Below are positions 28,642-38,245 of a DNA stretch of 64,000 nt, piece by piece. The notes beneath the pieces are model-generated. The model did not search any database, was not told the origin of the DNA, and worked only from the letters and a program-made list of their open reading frames with translations. The stretch lies in contig NZ_JAKZGO010000003.1 of assembly GCF_022549785.1 (NCBI RefSeq), positions 258,167 through 322,166 on the forward strand, given 5' to 3'. The position numbers and the translations under genes were made by a program. The stretch comes from Belliella alkalica. GTDB lineage: Bacteria > Bacteroidota > Bacteroidia > Cytophagales > Cyclobacteriaceae. Position 1 is the first letter of the stretch; every line of letters starts with the position of its first letter.

Positions 28642-28758
28642 AAAACAAAAAAGTGTTAACTATTTTCAGGACGAGACAGCAACATCCCAGAGCGGGGTTG
28701 AATTTTAAATTTTATCAATTCAAAATGCTGTCACCTGATTTCAATATTTACCAAATAA

Positions 28759-28796
28759 AAAAACCTTTGAAAGAGCTTCTGCTTTTTCAAAGGTTA
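28759..28796 (-). terminator. Terminator after homogentisate dioxygenase gene
   Basis: The stem AACCTTTGAAAGAGC/GCTTTTTCAAAGGTT is followed on the minus strand by a T run (complement of AAAAAA at 28757-28763). It is placed 40-80 bases after the stop of the minus-strand gene. Confidence 0.8.
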
Positions 28797-28838
28797 TTTA
28801 CTTTTTATATAACTCTACTTTATAATCCAATCCAATAA

Positions 28839-30002
28839 TTACTCCGTCCAACTCATAGGGTAATTCGGATCTACAAATTCCAAGCCTTGGGTAGTGACAT
28901 ACATTGAGTTGAATGTATCTAGCATCACAGCAAGTTCTTCGGTGGCTTTTGCTCCAATCGATTTTTCAACTGTCCCAGGATGTGGTCCATGTGGTAAACC
29001 ACCCATGTGTAAAGTAAATGAACCTCTGTCGATTCCTTTTCTACTCATAAATTCACCCTCTGCATAATACAAGATCTCGTCGGAATCAATATTACTATGG
29101 TTGTATGGTGCAGGGATTGACAACGGATGGTAATCAAATAGTCGAGGGACAAATGAACAAATCACAAATCCCCAAGCTTGAAAAGTCTGATGCACCGGTG
29201 GCGGCTGATGGATTCGACCAGTAATCGGTTCGAAGTCGTGGATCGAAAGCGCATAAGGGTATAGATAGCCATCCCATCCAACAATGTCCAATGGACTATG
29301 GCCGTAAGTGTATGGATGGAGCATCCCCTGCTTTTTTATTTGGACTAGGTATTCGCCTTTTTCACTTTCTGTGTACATTTCATGAGGAGGACGAATATCC
29401 CTTTCACAATATGGAGAATGTTCTAAAAGTTGCCCAACTTCATTTCTATATCTTTTGACAGTCTCAATCGGACCTTTGGATTCTATGACCAAAAGCCTGA
29501 GTGGACCTTCTTCATTAAATTCAAATCTATAAATAGTAGTTCTCGGAATCACAATGTAGTCACCTTGCCTTACTTCCAGTTTTCCAAATTGAGAATACAT
29601 CACACCTTCTCCATCGTGGATGTAAAGCAACTCATCTCCATCAGCATTTTTGAAAAAGTAATCCATCTTTCTTTGTTCTGGAGAACAAATGCCCATCATC
29701 ACATCATTGTTCATCATCAGCATTTTTCGCGCACTGAGGTAATCTTTCCCTGTTATGCCTACTCCAGCTGTCTTGAGATGTGTTTGTTTTAGCCCATGTT
29801 CTTTGGCGATTTCCCAGTCAAAAGGAGTGGGTTTGCCGATTTTTTGAACATTGTTGGGATTATGGATATGATATAAGTTAGAATATATACCAGAAAACCC
29901 TTTTGAGCTCACCAATTCTTCTTTATAAAGACTACCATCAGGTTGCCTGAATTGGGTATGTCTCTTCGGAGGGATATTTCCAAGTCTGTGATAATATGCC
30001 AT
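28839..30002 (-). CDS. hmgA: Homogentisate 1,2-dioxygenase
   Basis: A 387-residue cupin-type iron dioxygenase that opens the ring of homogentisate to maleylacetoacetate in Phe/Tyr degradation. The N-terminal YYHRLGNIPPKRHTQ, the central LLYIHDGEGVMYSQFG and the C-terminal HMGGLPHGPHPGTVE with His ligands are typical of the shorter bacterial form. The gene stands alone; no fumarylacetoacetase or HPPD gene is adjacent. Confidence 0.92.
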   Translation of the reverse strand: MAYYHRLGNIPPKRHTQFRQPDGSLYKEELVSSKGFSGIYSNLYHIHNPNNVQKIGKPTPFDWEIAKEHGLKQTHLKTAGVGITGKDYLSARKMLMMNNDVMMGICSPEQRKMDYFFKNADGDELLYIHDGEGVMYSQFGKLEVRQGDYIVIPRTTIYRFEFNEEGPLRLLVIESKGPIETVKRYRNEVGQLLEHSPYCERDIRPPHEMYTESEKGEYLVQIKKQGMLHPYTYGHSPLDIVGWDGYLYPYALSIHDFEPITGRIHQPPPVHQTFQAWGFVICSFVPRLFDYHPLSIPAPYNHSNIDSDEILYYAEGEFMSRKGIDRGSFTLHMGGLPHGPHPGTVEKSIGAKATEELAVMLDTFNSMYVTTQGLEFVDPNYPMSWTE

Positions 30003-30331
30003 TTACTTTTGGGTTTATATTTATATTCAAATTTAAGGAATTATGTTGACCTGCTGTCAAGTTGAAGGTTTTATTTCCTTTTGTAAAGCGGAGGAGCTAC
30101 AAAGTTGGAAGGTTACAAGGTTTTAAGGTTATTGGTAAGCTAGATTTCAAGGGCGCTTCAGGGGATGGATGAGTTGGATAGGGGTGAAAAAATCGATTAC
30201 GAACAATTTATGTCGAAGTATAGGTAATGAAGAGAAAATAGAAATAATTATGCTGTTTGATAATCGGGAAAATCCTAATAAAATCCATAGGATTCAGTAG
30301 TTATACTAGAATTTTTTTAACCGAATTCTAC
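30003..30331. other. Intergenic region without recognised gene
   Basis: About 330 bases with low-complexity text (for example GGAAGGTTACAAGGTTTTAAGG) and several in-frame stops on all frames. Beyond a possible promoter for the minus-strand hmgA next to 30003, nothing is recognised. Confidence 0.5.
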
Positions 30332-30378
30332 TAAAAAAAATAATCCCCTCTACAAATTTTATTGAGTGGAGGGGATTG
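30332..30378 (-). terminator. Terminator after GOLPH3-like gene
   Basis: The stem AATCCCCTCYAC has its complement GTGGAGGGGATT, with an A-run that gives a T-run on the minus strand. It lies 30-75 bases past the stop of the GOLPH3-like gene. Confidence 0.8.
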
Positions 30379-30406
30379 ACTTGTCATTTCTTCTCAAGCT
30401 TCTTAT

Positions 30407-31081
30407 TTACCTTGCACTAGCTGATGTCGCAGCGCTAATGGCAATAATCGTTAGGATTGCGGCTTGAATCTCTTTGATTGCTAGCTCGACGGTGTCTTTG
30501 ATGGGGTTTTCTCTGACGATTTCCTGAATTCGTTTTTTGATAGCCCTCTTGTTTTGGCTGTCTGAAGTCAATAATTTGTGCATTTGACTTGCATCTATCA
30601 GTCCCAACAAAGCTACTTGTTCAGTGTTTAGGGAATCCGGACTCCTGATAAATTCCTTCAAAGAGAAATGCAACTCATTTCTAAGTTGTTTGTCCAAAAC
30701 AAAAACTCTTTTATATGGGAAAATTCCCAAAAATGCTTTTTCATGTGTTCTCACCACTCTTTTTGATTCCACATCTTTCAATATTGACCATCTGAATTTG
30801 CCGCTTTTTCTACCCAACTTCTGAACCCAATATTTTAGTGTTCTTGGTTTCTTTGATTCTTGGATCAAATTTATCACTCCGAGTAATACAGGACTGTCAA
30901 TTTTATCAATGTCATTTAAATAGATATTGCCATCCACTAACTTGAGGTGCTCTTTGATGGAAAGCTCCAACAAGATAGCTCCTGTCAAACTGTAGTTTAG
31001 GTGTAAATCAGGGGAAATAAATTTTCCATTCTCAGGATGAATGGACAACAAAAGCAGTTTTTCTGAAAGTGATAATTCCAT
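30407..31081 (-). CDS. GOLPH3/VPS74 (GPP34) family protein
   Basis: A 224-residue protein with the GPP34 fold signature: LSLSEKLLLLSIHPENGKF at the N-terminus, then YSLTGAILLELSIKEHLKL and IQESKKPRTLKYWVQKLG. The eukaryotic members bind PtdIns4P and Golgi glycosyltransferases; bacterial members are largely uncharacterised. The last 25 residues are hydrophobic (ILTIIAISAATSASA) and could touch a membrane. MITE-like element F lies 75 bases upstream of the start. Confidence 0.82.
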   Translation of the reverse strand: MELSLSEKLLLLSIHPENGKFISPDLHLNYSLTGAILLELSIKEHLKLVDGNIYLNDIDKIDSPVLLGVINLIQESKKPRTLKYWVQKLGRKSGKFRWSILKDVESKRVVRTHEKAFLGIFPYKRVFVLDKQLRNELHFSLKEFIRSPDSLNTEQVALLGLIDASQMHKLLTSDSQNKRAIKKRIQEIVRENPIKDTVELAIKEIQAAILTIIAISAATSASAR

Positions 31082-31156
31082 ATGGTGAATTTTGATTGAT
31101 TAAAATTACATTGACTTTACTTAAAAAGTGGAAAAAAAGTTTGGTTTCAGGTCAAT

Positions 31157-31323
31157 ATGTTTATCCGCAATGATACCATTAGGTGAATTTACCAATAAAA
31201 TCATACGGAAAATTGTTATTTACGCCACAGCGAACAAGGGACATTGGTTGATTAGTTATCTGTGCATCAATTGATTTAGAATATATCATTTTGTTTGGCA
31301 CTGGTAAGAAAGCGGATTTACAT
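31157..31323 (-). mobile_element. MITE-like element F
   Basis: A 167-bp element with ends ATGTTTATCCGC and, on the complement, ATGTAAATCCGC. Its complement is clearly related to element G (47455-47640), for example GCCAAACAAAAYGATATATT followed by TTGATGCAC and GATAACTAATC. No coding capacity. Confidence 0.72.
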
Positions 31324-31342
31324 ATTAGACAACCATATGGTT

Positions 31343-31370
31343 AAAAAAAAAGCGGCTCGAAGCCGCTTTT
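31343..31370 (-). terminator. Terminator after csbD-like gene
   Basis: The stem AGCGGCT/AGCCGCT with a 3-base loop is followed on the minus strand by nine T (complement of the A-run at 31343-31350). Confidence 0.85.
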
Positions 31371-31415
31371 AGGTATTATTCAAAATCAATTGGTTTTAAG
31401 CAATTGAAATATTTA

Positions 31416-31604
31416 TTAATCTTCAAAAAGGTATTTGCTCAATTCTTCTTTGGCAGCACCTGTTTTTTTCTGGAGTTTGCCCAGGAGTTGATCTTCTTGA
31501 CCTTCAGCATAAGCTAAATCATCATCTGTCAGCTCACCATACTTCTCTTTCAACTTACCCTTCATTTCGTTCCAGTTTCCTTTCAATTTCAATTTAGTAG
31601 ACAT
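31416..31604 (-). CDS. CsbD family stress protein
   Basis: A 62-residue hydrophilic protein starting with MSTKLKLKGNWNEMKGKLKE and continuing KYGELTDDDLAYAEGQEDQLLGKLQKKTG, the full CsbD signature. Family members are induced by general stress; the molecular function is unknown. It is a single-gene unit with its own terminator. Confidence 0.92.
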   Translation of the reverse strand: MSTKLKLKGNWNEMKGKLKEKYGELTDDDLAYAEGQEDQLLGKLQKKTGAAKEELSKYLFED

Positions 31605-31924
31605 AACAATAATTGGTTTTAGTTTAAAATATATTATGTTTATAATAATGCAAGTACTGTTCCAAAGCTTCTTTTTTGTCTTAAAATGATTTTAATCTTT
31701 AAATCTTTTTGGATTAAACAAATTATCTAATAAAATTCTGATTGTAAGATGTTTGTAGTTTTTAAAAATTGATAGAATTTGTAATTTAAATTCATTGAGG
31801 TATGTAGTATGCAGGATTCTCATTTTTTCATTTGGGGAAAAGTTTACTGGATTAAGTGGATTTCTTTCCCCAAAACCCTAAAATTTAGTACCTTTAAATT
31901 TTAATTTTTATCTATCATAACGTC
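31605..31924. other. Divergent intergenic region csbD-recQ
   Basis: About 320 AT-rich bases between the diverging csbD-like and second recQ genes. It must hold both promoters; the nearest match to a -7 element for recQ is TACCTTTA near 31889. No other structure was seen. Confidence 0.45.
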
Positions 31925-34060
31925 ATGAGCCAAGCTGCATTAGTTAAAAAGCCGGAGGAAATTTTAAAACAATTTTTTGGTTACTCGGAATTTAGAGGGA
32001 ATCAGCAAGCCATCATTGACTCAGTACTCAAAAAGAAAGATACAATTGTATTGATGCCTACAGGTGGAGGCAAATCTGTTTGTTACCAAGTTCCGGCGAT
32101 GATTTTTGAGGGATTGACTTTGGTGATATCGCCTTTGATTTCTTTGATGAAGGATCAAGTTGATGCTTTGAATGCCAATGGGATTCCTGCTGCATTCCTC
32201 AATTCCTCTCAAAGTCAAAGCGAACAGCGCTTTATCTCTTCACAAATTGAATCAGGAAAAATAAAACTATTATACATTGCTCCAGAGCGCTTGTATAAAG
32301 GGGATTATCCGTTGATTGATTTTCTAAAAACTGTTAATTTATCTCTTGTAGCTATCGATGAAGCACATTGCGTTTCCCAGTGGGGTCATGATTTCAGGCC
32401 TGAATATTTGAAAATTGGTGAGTTGAGGAAATCATTTCCTCAAATTCCATTTGTAGCACTGACGGCTACAGCAGATAAATTGACACGAAAGGATATTGCT
32501 GATAAGTTGGGTTTGAAGGCTCCTCAATGGTTTATTTCATCTTTTGATAGAAGTAACATCACTTATCGTGTAACTGCCAAAAGGGATGCAATGGGTAAGT
32601 TGTTGGAGTTTTTGGATTTCCACAAAAAGGATTCAGGAGTAATTTATTGCCTCTCGAGAAAAAATGTAGAGGAAACAGCAGCTGAATTGCAAGCCAGGGG
32701 ACTGTCTGCATTGCCTTATCACGCTGGGTTGCCTAGGGAAGAGCGAGAGAAGAACCAAGAGCTTTTTATCAAAGATGAAGTGAAAATCATGGTGGCTACC
32801 ATAGCTTTTGGGATGGGGATAGATAAATCCAATGTCAGGTTTGTTGTCCATATGAATATGCCGCAGAATGTAGAGGGCTACTATCAGGAGACAGGTAGGG
32901 CAGGAAGAGATGGGCTTCCGAGCGATGCCTTGTTGTTTTACTCAGGTCAAGACGCGATTACACTTGGTAGAATGCTAGATCAAGGCGAAAATCAAGAGTT
33001 TACCCATGTGATGCAGGATAAGTTGGAGAAGATGAAATCATTTTGTCAAACGAAGGTCTGCAGGAGGAAATTTTTACTGAATTACTTTGGGGAGAACCAT
33101 GCGGGGGATTGTGGCAATTGTGATATCTGCTTTCAAAAAGGAAATCGCCAAGATATGACTATTCCTTCGCAGATGCTGCTTTCTACAGTAGCCAGATTGG
33201 GGGAGAATTATGGGATAGGCTATGTCATTCTTGTGCTTAGGGGGTCAAAATCTGCCAAAGTCCAAGAAGCACACCAGAGTTTGAGTGTCTATGGAATTGG
33301 AAAAGATAGATCGGAGTCGTTTTGGAAGGATCTAGGCGACAAGTTGCTTCAAGAAGATTACCTAGCAGAGGCAGGTGCTCAATTTCCAACTTTGAAACTC
33401 ACGGAATTTGCTTGGCAAAAGCTAAAAGCTAAAGAAAAGATCTTACTTCCGATGGAAGAATCTATATCAGACGTGTCAAGTAAACCAAGTACACATCACG
33501 AAGATTTATTGGATGAATTGAAAGCTCTAAGGTATTCCATTGCCCAAAAAAGCGGGGTTCCTCCTTATGTAGTTTTTGCTGATAATTCATTGCTGGAGAT
33601 GGCTACCTATCTGCCAGTTGATGAGGCTTCATTTTTGACGATTTCGGGCGTAGGACAAGTGAAAGCACAAAGCTATGGTGATGACTTTCTCAAAGTTGTA
33701 GGAGAATATGTCAGAAAAAATAACCTCACTCCCCATAGAAAAGTACAGGCCCAAAGAACCAAGCCACTTCGGAGTTCCCAGTCTGAAGCGTTGACTTTAA
33801 AGTTGTTCAATGAAGGTAAAAATATATATCAAATTGCTGAAGAGAGAGGAATGACTTTCAATACTGTGGAGGAGCATTTGGTAAATATGATCCAAAAGAA
33901 AGAAGTGGATGCTGAGAAATTTTTGTCTAAAGATGATATTTTGAATATTAGATTGGCATATAGAAGGCAGGGGACACATTTTCTCAAGCCATTGAAAGAG
34001 CATTTTGGAGAAAGGTATTCATATTTTCAGTTGAAGGTGGCTTTGGCAAATGAGAGATAG
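31925..34060 (+). CDS. recQ: RecQ DNA helicase, long form with HRDC and C-terminal HTH
   Basis: A 711-residue RecQ. Walker A TGGGKS lies at residues 46-51, then the DEAH box (AIDEAHCVSQWGHDFRPEYL), the motif VI region QETGRAGRDG, zinc-binding Cys (CRRKFLLNYFG, CGNCDIC), winged helix, an HRDC domain (about 530-600, LLDELKALRYSIAQKSGVPP, ISGVGQVK) and a C-terminal helix-turn-helix helicase domain (NIYQIAEERGMTFNTVEEHL). This is the canonical Bacteroidota RecQ; the copy at 6164 lacks the last two domains. The role is unwinding recombination intermediates and stalled forks. Confidence 0.95.
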   Translation: MSQAALVKKPEEILKQFFGYSEFRGNQQAIIDSVLKKKDTIVLMPTGGGKSVCYQVPAMIFEGLTLVISPLISLMKDQVDALNANGIPAAFLNSSQSQSEQRFISSQIESGKIKLLYIAPERLYKGDYPLIDFLKTVNLSLVAIDEAHCVSQWGHDFRPEYLKIGELRKSFPQIPFVALTATADKLTRKDIADKLGLKAPQWFISSFDRSNITYRVTAKRDAMGKLLEFLDFHKKDSGVIYCLSRKNVEETAAELQARGLSALPYHAGLPREEREKNQELFIKDEVKIMVATIAFGMGIDKSNVRFVVHMNMPQNVEGYYQETGRAGRDGLPSDALLFYSGQDAITLGRMLDQGENQEFTHVMQDKLEKMKSFCQTKVCRRKFLLNYFGENHAGDCGNCDICFQKGNRQDMTIPSQMLLSTVARLGENYGIGYVILVLRGSKSAKVQEAHQSLSVYGIGKDRSESFWKDLGDKLLQEDYLAEAGAQFPTLKLTEFAWQKLKAKEKILLPMEESISDVSSKPSTHHEDLLDELKALRYSIAQKSGVPPYVVFADNSLLEMATYLPVDEASFLTISGVGQVKAQSYGDDFLKVVGEYVRKNNLTPHRKVQAQRTKPLRSSQSEALTLKLFNEGKNIYQIAEERGMTFNTVEEHLVNMIQKKEVDAEKFLSKDDILNIRLAYRRQGTHFLKPLKEHFGERYSYFQLKVALANER

Positions 34061-34114
34061 GAATCATACATCTATCCGATAGGAATAAGTTGACATATGA
34101 TCTATGAAAGCATT

Positions 34115-35416
34115 TTAATTGTTTTCCAAAGGATTTTCCAATTTACCCATAAATAAAATCGCTCCGCTGTGTTTTTCCTGAATAAAGAAAATAAATGGCC
34201 TGTCCAATGTGAAAACTGCTGGGGCTCTGTTAGGATTACTGCTTACTAATTCAACTACCTCAACAATCGTTGCCGCAGCAGCCTCTGTGCCTCTTTCATC
34301 TACTTCTATCAGGGCTTGATGAATAACCCTACTGATCTTCAAAGGTTCGGTTGGGTTTGAAAAGAGCTTGGTGAAGTTATCAGCATGGAAGTGGAAAGGC
34401 GTAACTAGCCCCATAGCTTGCAAATCATTGGCTAAATTGTCAATTCTATATTCAATTTTAAATTTTGGCATTTTCAAAATCAAATTTGCGTCTCTGGAAT
34501 TATCTCTCCAGGTATTCAGGTTTTCCATGGTGAATTGTTGGGATAGCTGCGACAGGTTTCCGCTATCGTTGATCAGTATCCCCATTGTATATTGTCCCGA
34601 GCTGTAAGGGATCTCCAAATAAGTATGGTCGGGTGTAGCAAAAGTCTTAAATCCAGCAGGCTCACCCAAGTTCATCATGTCAGTCATGATTTCTTGACCA
34701 CTTCCAAGTTTGAATTTTTCTTTTTTGGTATTTCCCTTTGGAAAATTATAAGTCCAATCCCCCTTGAAGTAAATAGCATTGACTAAATACATCACAGCAT
34801 TTGGTGGTATAAAATCCAGCATGTCTTTGATGAGGTTATTGGTCTGCTTTTCTATCCAGTTATTGATGATGTTTACAGAGTTAGGATCATACATATCAAG
34901 AGGAGCAATTTCAGCATTGAAATATTGCTGAGAAGTATTCTTGAAAGGAATTTGTACTTGATAATCATCTTTATACCAAATACCATTTGCGATGTTTAGC
35001 TTTACTTTTGAATCTACATCAAGTAGGAAGGAAGTTAAGTCTTTGATAGCTTGATTTGCCTCTACTAAGCTCATGCCTTCCAATTGTAGAAATTGGATAA
35101 ATTCTTCTAAAACTACCCCCTCATTTCCATTCATAGCCATAGCCAATGCTTGGTGCACTGAATATGGGCTAAAAAATAGATTTTCTGAATCATTATTCGA
35201 GGCTATTTGTTGAAAGAGGTTTATTGCAAACTTGGTATTTGAATCGGAGAGTCTGTTTTCATCCGAAGACAAAACCCTGAGATTAGCTTCAACTTTGCCT
35301 GAAAGGGCATCGTCCTCATTATTGATACAACCAAAGCAAAAGAAAAATGCTGAAAGGATATATAAGCTTGAAATAGCTTTTGAACCCATGTAGGTTTTGA
35401 TAAAGATTTTTTTCAT
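34115..35416 (-). CDS. Serpin family protein (lipoprotein)
   Basis: A 433-residue serine protease inhibitor of the serpin fold with a lipoprotein signal (lipobox FCFGC). Canonical strands are present (NLFFSPYSVHQALAMAMNG, YLVNAIYFKGDW, MGILIND). The reactive-centre hinge EVDERGTEAAAAT has the small residues needed for an inhibitory serpin; the P1 residue is likely in the VELVSS stretch that follows, and FTLDRPFIFFI ends the domain. A start at 35389 would also keep the signal peptide. It probably guards the envelope against proteases. Confidence 0.9.
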   Translation of the reverse strand: MKKIFIKTYMGSKAISSLYILSAFFFCFGCINNEDDALSGKVEANLRVLSSDENRLSDSNTKFAINLFQQIASNNDSENLFFSPYSVHQALAMAMNGNEGVVLEEFIQFLQLEGMSLVEANQAIKDLTSFLLDVDSKVKLNIANGIWYKDDYQVQIPFKNTSQQYFNAEIAPLDMYDPNSVNIINNWIEKQTNNLIKDMLDFIPPNAVMYLVNAIYFKGDWTYNFPKGNTKKEKFKLGSGQEIMTDMMNLGEPAGFKTFATPDHTYLEIPYSSGQYTMGILINDSGNLSQLSQQFTMENLNTWRDNSRDANLILKMPKFKIEYRIDNLANDLQAMGLVTPFHFHADNFTKLFSNPTEPLKISRVIHQALIEVDERGTEAAAATIVEVVELVSSNPNRAPAVFTLDRPFIFFIQEKHSGAILFMGKLENPLENN

Positions 35417-35609
35417 GGCTAGCTTGTTTCCATCAAGACGTTTTTTTTCTCTTGAATGCTACAATTGTTGAGAACTTTTTGAAAAATCCGGGCCAATGTC
35501 TTTGAATGAATTCTTTTTTTGTTCGCTTTTCCGGTTATTTGTAAAATTTTTTACATAAAATCTCGAAGCGTCTGATTTGATCGATACCATGGTGGAATAA
35601 GAAAAATAA

Positions 35610-35633
35610 AGTTTATTTTACTTTAAAATAAAA
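35610..35633. repeat. AT-rich inverted repeat upstream of 35686 gene
   Basis: TTTATTTT-ACTTT-AAAATAAA is a perfect 8-bp stem with a 5-base loop, 55 bases before the ATG at 35686, in the divergent region with the serpin gene. It could be an operator, but nothing more supports it. Confidence 0.35.
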
Positions 35634-35685
35634 CCCACTTTTTCAAGTTAATATTCCATGTTTTAATACTTTAATTTAACAGAAA

Positions 35686-36483
35686 ATGAAAGCAGTTTTT
35701 ACAGTTTTTTTGTTCGTGTTTTTTTCATTTGAAGGCTTTACCCAAGTTTATGAAGGGAGTGCAAAAGTATCAAGGTGGCTTAAGAAAGAAAGGAGAATAG
35801 AATCAAGCAGGGAGGATGGTGGTTATTTGCTTTTTCAAGGAGGCTTGAGAAAACATAATAATTCAAATAGGAATGATGTATTTACAGGTGGTTACGGGAA
35901 TTTCAATGGAGTTGTTGGGGTAAATTATGGGTTTAGAAAGCAAAACACCTCATTTGAAACAGGGCTGGGTTTTGTTTGGCAATACCATAGAGGGGAGCAT
36001 TATTTGGAGTCTATAGAGAAGAGCTTTAAGACTTTTGGGGTATATAATGCAATCTTTTTGCCCTTTGTGGTCAAATATGATGTACCTACTGGTCCTTCAA
36101 AGAAGTTCAGGTTTGGAGCAATGGGTTCGACGAATATTTTTATTCATCAAATTAGAAATTATAAAGGATCAGGTCGTGGAAAATATGTGTTTGATATTTA
36201 CAATCCTCAAGACGAACCTTTGCATTACAATTTTGACTGGATAGAACCGAATATTAAGGTTTTCTTAAAAGTGGGGATCTATGCTGAAGTTCAGGTTTTC
36301 AAATCTTCTTTTTTGAACTTTCAAGTTTCCAAAGCAATTTCACCTTGGTCGTATAGGACAGTGTCTTACGATTGGGAATATGGTGGAGAAAGTGGCACAG
36401 TGGTAGAAAGAATTCATATTCAAGGTACGATGTTTGAACTGGCGTATAAATTGCCACTAAATATTTTTTCTGCTAACAAATAA
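35686..36483 (+). CDS. Predicted outer-membrane protein of unknown function
   Basis: A 265-residue exported protein (signal peptide MKAVFTVFLFVFFSF, cleavage near FTQ). The body has regular amphipathic strands (GGYGNFNGVVGVNYGFRKQ, TSFETGLGFVWQY) and ends in MFELAYKLPLNIF..., compatible with a beta-barrel. I do not recognise a named family. Confidence 0.65.
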   Translation: MKAVFTVFLFVFFSFEGFTQVYEGSAKVSRWLKKERRIESSREDGGYLLFQGGLRKHNNSNRNDVFTGGYGNFNGVVGVNYGFRKQNTSFETGLGFVWQYHRGEHYLESIEKSFKTFGVYNAIFLPFVVKYDVPTGPSKKFRFGAMGSTNIFIHQIRNYKGSGRGKYVFDIYNPQDEPLHYNFDWIEPNIKVFLKVGIYAEVQVFKSSFLNFQVSKAISPWSYRTVSYDWEYGGESGTVVERIHIQGTMFELAYKLPLNIFSANK

Positions 36484-36603
36484 TTTGATCCAACAGAAAT
36501 AAAGAAGATAAGAGGAAAAGTGAAATTCGATTAGTTGATCCTGATTGCCTAACTCTTTTCCCAGTGATTATTTTTTGCAACAAAACCAATGTTTTGAGGA
36601 TAA

Positions 36604-36705
36604 ATGTATATAAATACTATTTCCGTAGGCGATCCAATTTCTAGGAGTATCTAAATATTGAGAATGTTAGGCTATTTTGTTCGCTTGACGAATTGCGTAT
36701 CTACA
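36604..36705. mobile_element. Possible decayed MITE-like element H
   Basis: The 307-base gap before mutA contains ATGTATATAAATAC at 36604 and, on the complement of the right side, ATGTAGATACGCAATTCG at 36705, plus a TAGCCTAACA stretch also seen in element B. It would be a shortened, decayed copy. Otherwise the gap holds nothing recognised. Confidence 0.3.
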
Positions 36706-36790
36706 TCATATCTAATGTTTACATTAAAAACCTTATTTTTGGTTTTGAAGAGCAATGTCATTATTAAAAAATCAAAATTGATTTTAAACA

Positions 36791-38245
36791 ATGCAAAATA
36801 ACCCAAATGTAATTATAGATATGAGAAATAAATTGTTAGATGATTTTGTACCTACTACCAAAGAGGAGTGGATTGCTCAAGTTGTCAAAGATTTGAAAGG
36901 AAAGGATTTCGAAGATACCCTTGTCAATCAAACTTTGGATAGGTTCAGAATACAGCCTTTTTATACAATTGAAGATCTTCCTGCTGATACAGTACTAAGT
37001 GAATTTCACCATAGGCTAAACCCTAAGCCTTCTGTGCCTGGAATCGCGCCCCGAGTTTGGAGTAATGTGGTGAGAATCGCATCTGTCGATGAAAAAGCAG
37101 GGAACGAGATCCTTTTAGAGTCTCTTCAAAATGGTGCAGATGCAATTGTCTTAGAATTGGATGGTAATGAAGATCTTTCTGTTTTGTTGAAAGATATTCA
37201 GCCAGCGTACATAAATTTGTTTTTAGAGCCAACCGATGACCCCATTCCTGTATTTAGTAAATTCAAGGATTGGTTAAGTGTTGAGAACCATGATTTTTCA
37301 GATATCAATGGAGGGATAATTTGGGATGGAGCTGTACAATATTTGACAAAAGGGAGAGATAGAAAAAATGTAACCCAGACTTGCAAAACATTGCTTTCGA
37401 TGGGACAAGAGCTTCCAAACTTTAGAGCTTTAACTTTGCAATGTTCCCATTATCACAATGCAGGTTCCAGCATAGTTCAGGAATTGGCATTCAGCTTAAG
37501 TTATTTCATTGATGTGATTGATGAATTAAGTGCTGAAGGGATTAGTCCAGAGGAAATTTTCGGGAATTTAATACTTCAGACAGCTGTTGGCTCAGATTAC
37601 TTTTTGGAAATGACCAAAATCAAGGTTCTGAGAATATTGATTCAAAATCTTGCCTCACTTTATCAGGTAGAACAAAGCCCCGAAGATATCTTCATTTATG
37701 CCCAAACAAGTTATTGGACAAAATCAGGGGTCGATGTCCAGACTAATTTGCTGAGAAATACTACTGAAGCAATGTCAGCGATTTTGGGCGGATGCAATGC
37801 ATTGGAAGTTTTAAGGCATGATGTGGTCAGCAAAGAAATGGGTGGATTTTCTTTGCGGATGGCCAGAAATGTTTCCAATATCCTAAAAGAAGAAAGTTAC
37901 TTAGATCAAGTATTGGATCCTGTTGCAGGGTCATATTTTATGGAAAGTTTGATTGCAGAGATTTTTGAAAATGCCAAAGAGAAACTATTGGAAATAGAAC
38001 AACTTGGTGGTTGGTGGCAAGCTGCAGATCAAAATAGCATTCAAAATGAAGTGAAATCTGTTAGAGAGAAACAGCAACAAATGGTATTGGAAGGTAGTTT
38101 AACCAAAGTTGGTGTCAATAAATATTTGAGTGATGTAAAAGAAGGTTTGCAGCTTGAAGATCCTATAGCCAATGAATCAGGAAGTCAGTTGAAATTCAAT
38201 AGACAGAGTTTTTTGAAAGAAGTTTTGAACCAAGAGAAGTTATGA
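36791..38245 (+). CDS. mutA: Methylmalonyl-CoA mutase small (beta) subunit
   Basis: A 484-residue protein related to the TIM-barrel half of methylmalonyl-CoA mutase and lacking a functional B12-binding end, as in the heterodimeric enzyme. Segments such as [27 protein letters not shown] and [15 protein letters not shown] followed by [17 protein letters not shown] are typical. It interconverts succinyl-CoA and methylmalonyl-CoA together with the large subunit, whose ATG overlaps its stop (ATGA). The start could also be 36821. Confidence 0.92.
   Translation: MQNNPNVIIDMRNKLLDDFVPTTKEEWIAQVVKDLKGKDFEDTLVNQTLDRFRIQPFYTIEDLPADTVLSEFHHRLNPKPSVPGIAPRVWSNVVRIASVDEKAGNEILLESLQNGADAIVLELDGNEDLSVLLKDIQPAYINLFLEPTDDPIPVFSKFKDWLSVENHDFSDINGGIIWDGAVQYLTKGRDRKNVTQTCKTLLSMGQELPNFRALTLQCSHYHNAGSSIVQELAFSLSYFIDVIDELSAEGISPEEIFGNLILQTAVGSDYFLEMTKIKVLRILIQNLASLYQVEQSPEDIFIYAQTSYWTKSGVDVQTNLLRNTTEAMSAILGGCNALEVLRHDVVSKEMGGFSLRMARNVSNILKEESYLDQVLDPVAGSYFMESLIAEIFENAKEKLLEIEQLGGWWQAADQNSIQNEVKSVREKQQQMVLEGSLTKVGVNKYLSDVKEGLQLEDPIANESGSQLKFNRQSFLKEVLNQEKL

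Noticed and set aside
28653-28838. Open frame of 61 codons in the gap before hmgA
   Set aside because: It overlaps a REP-like piece and the terminator hairpin; no ribosome site or protein-like composition.
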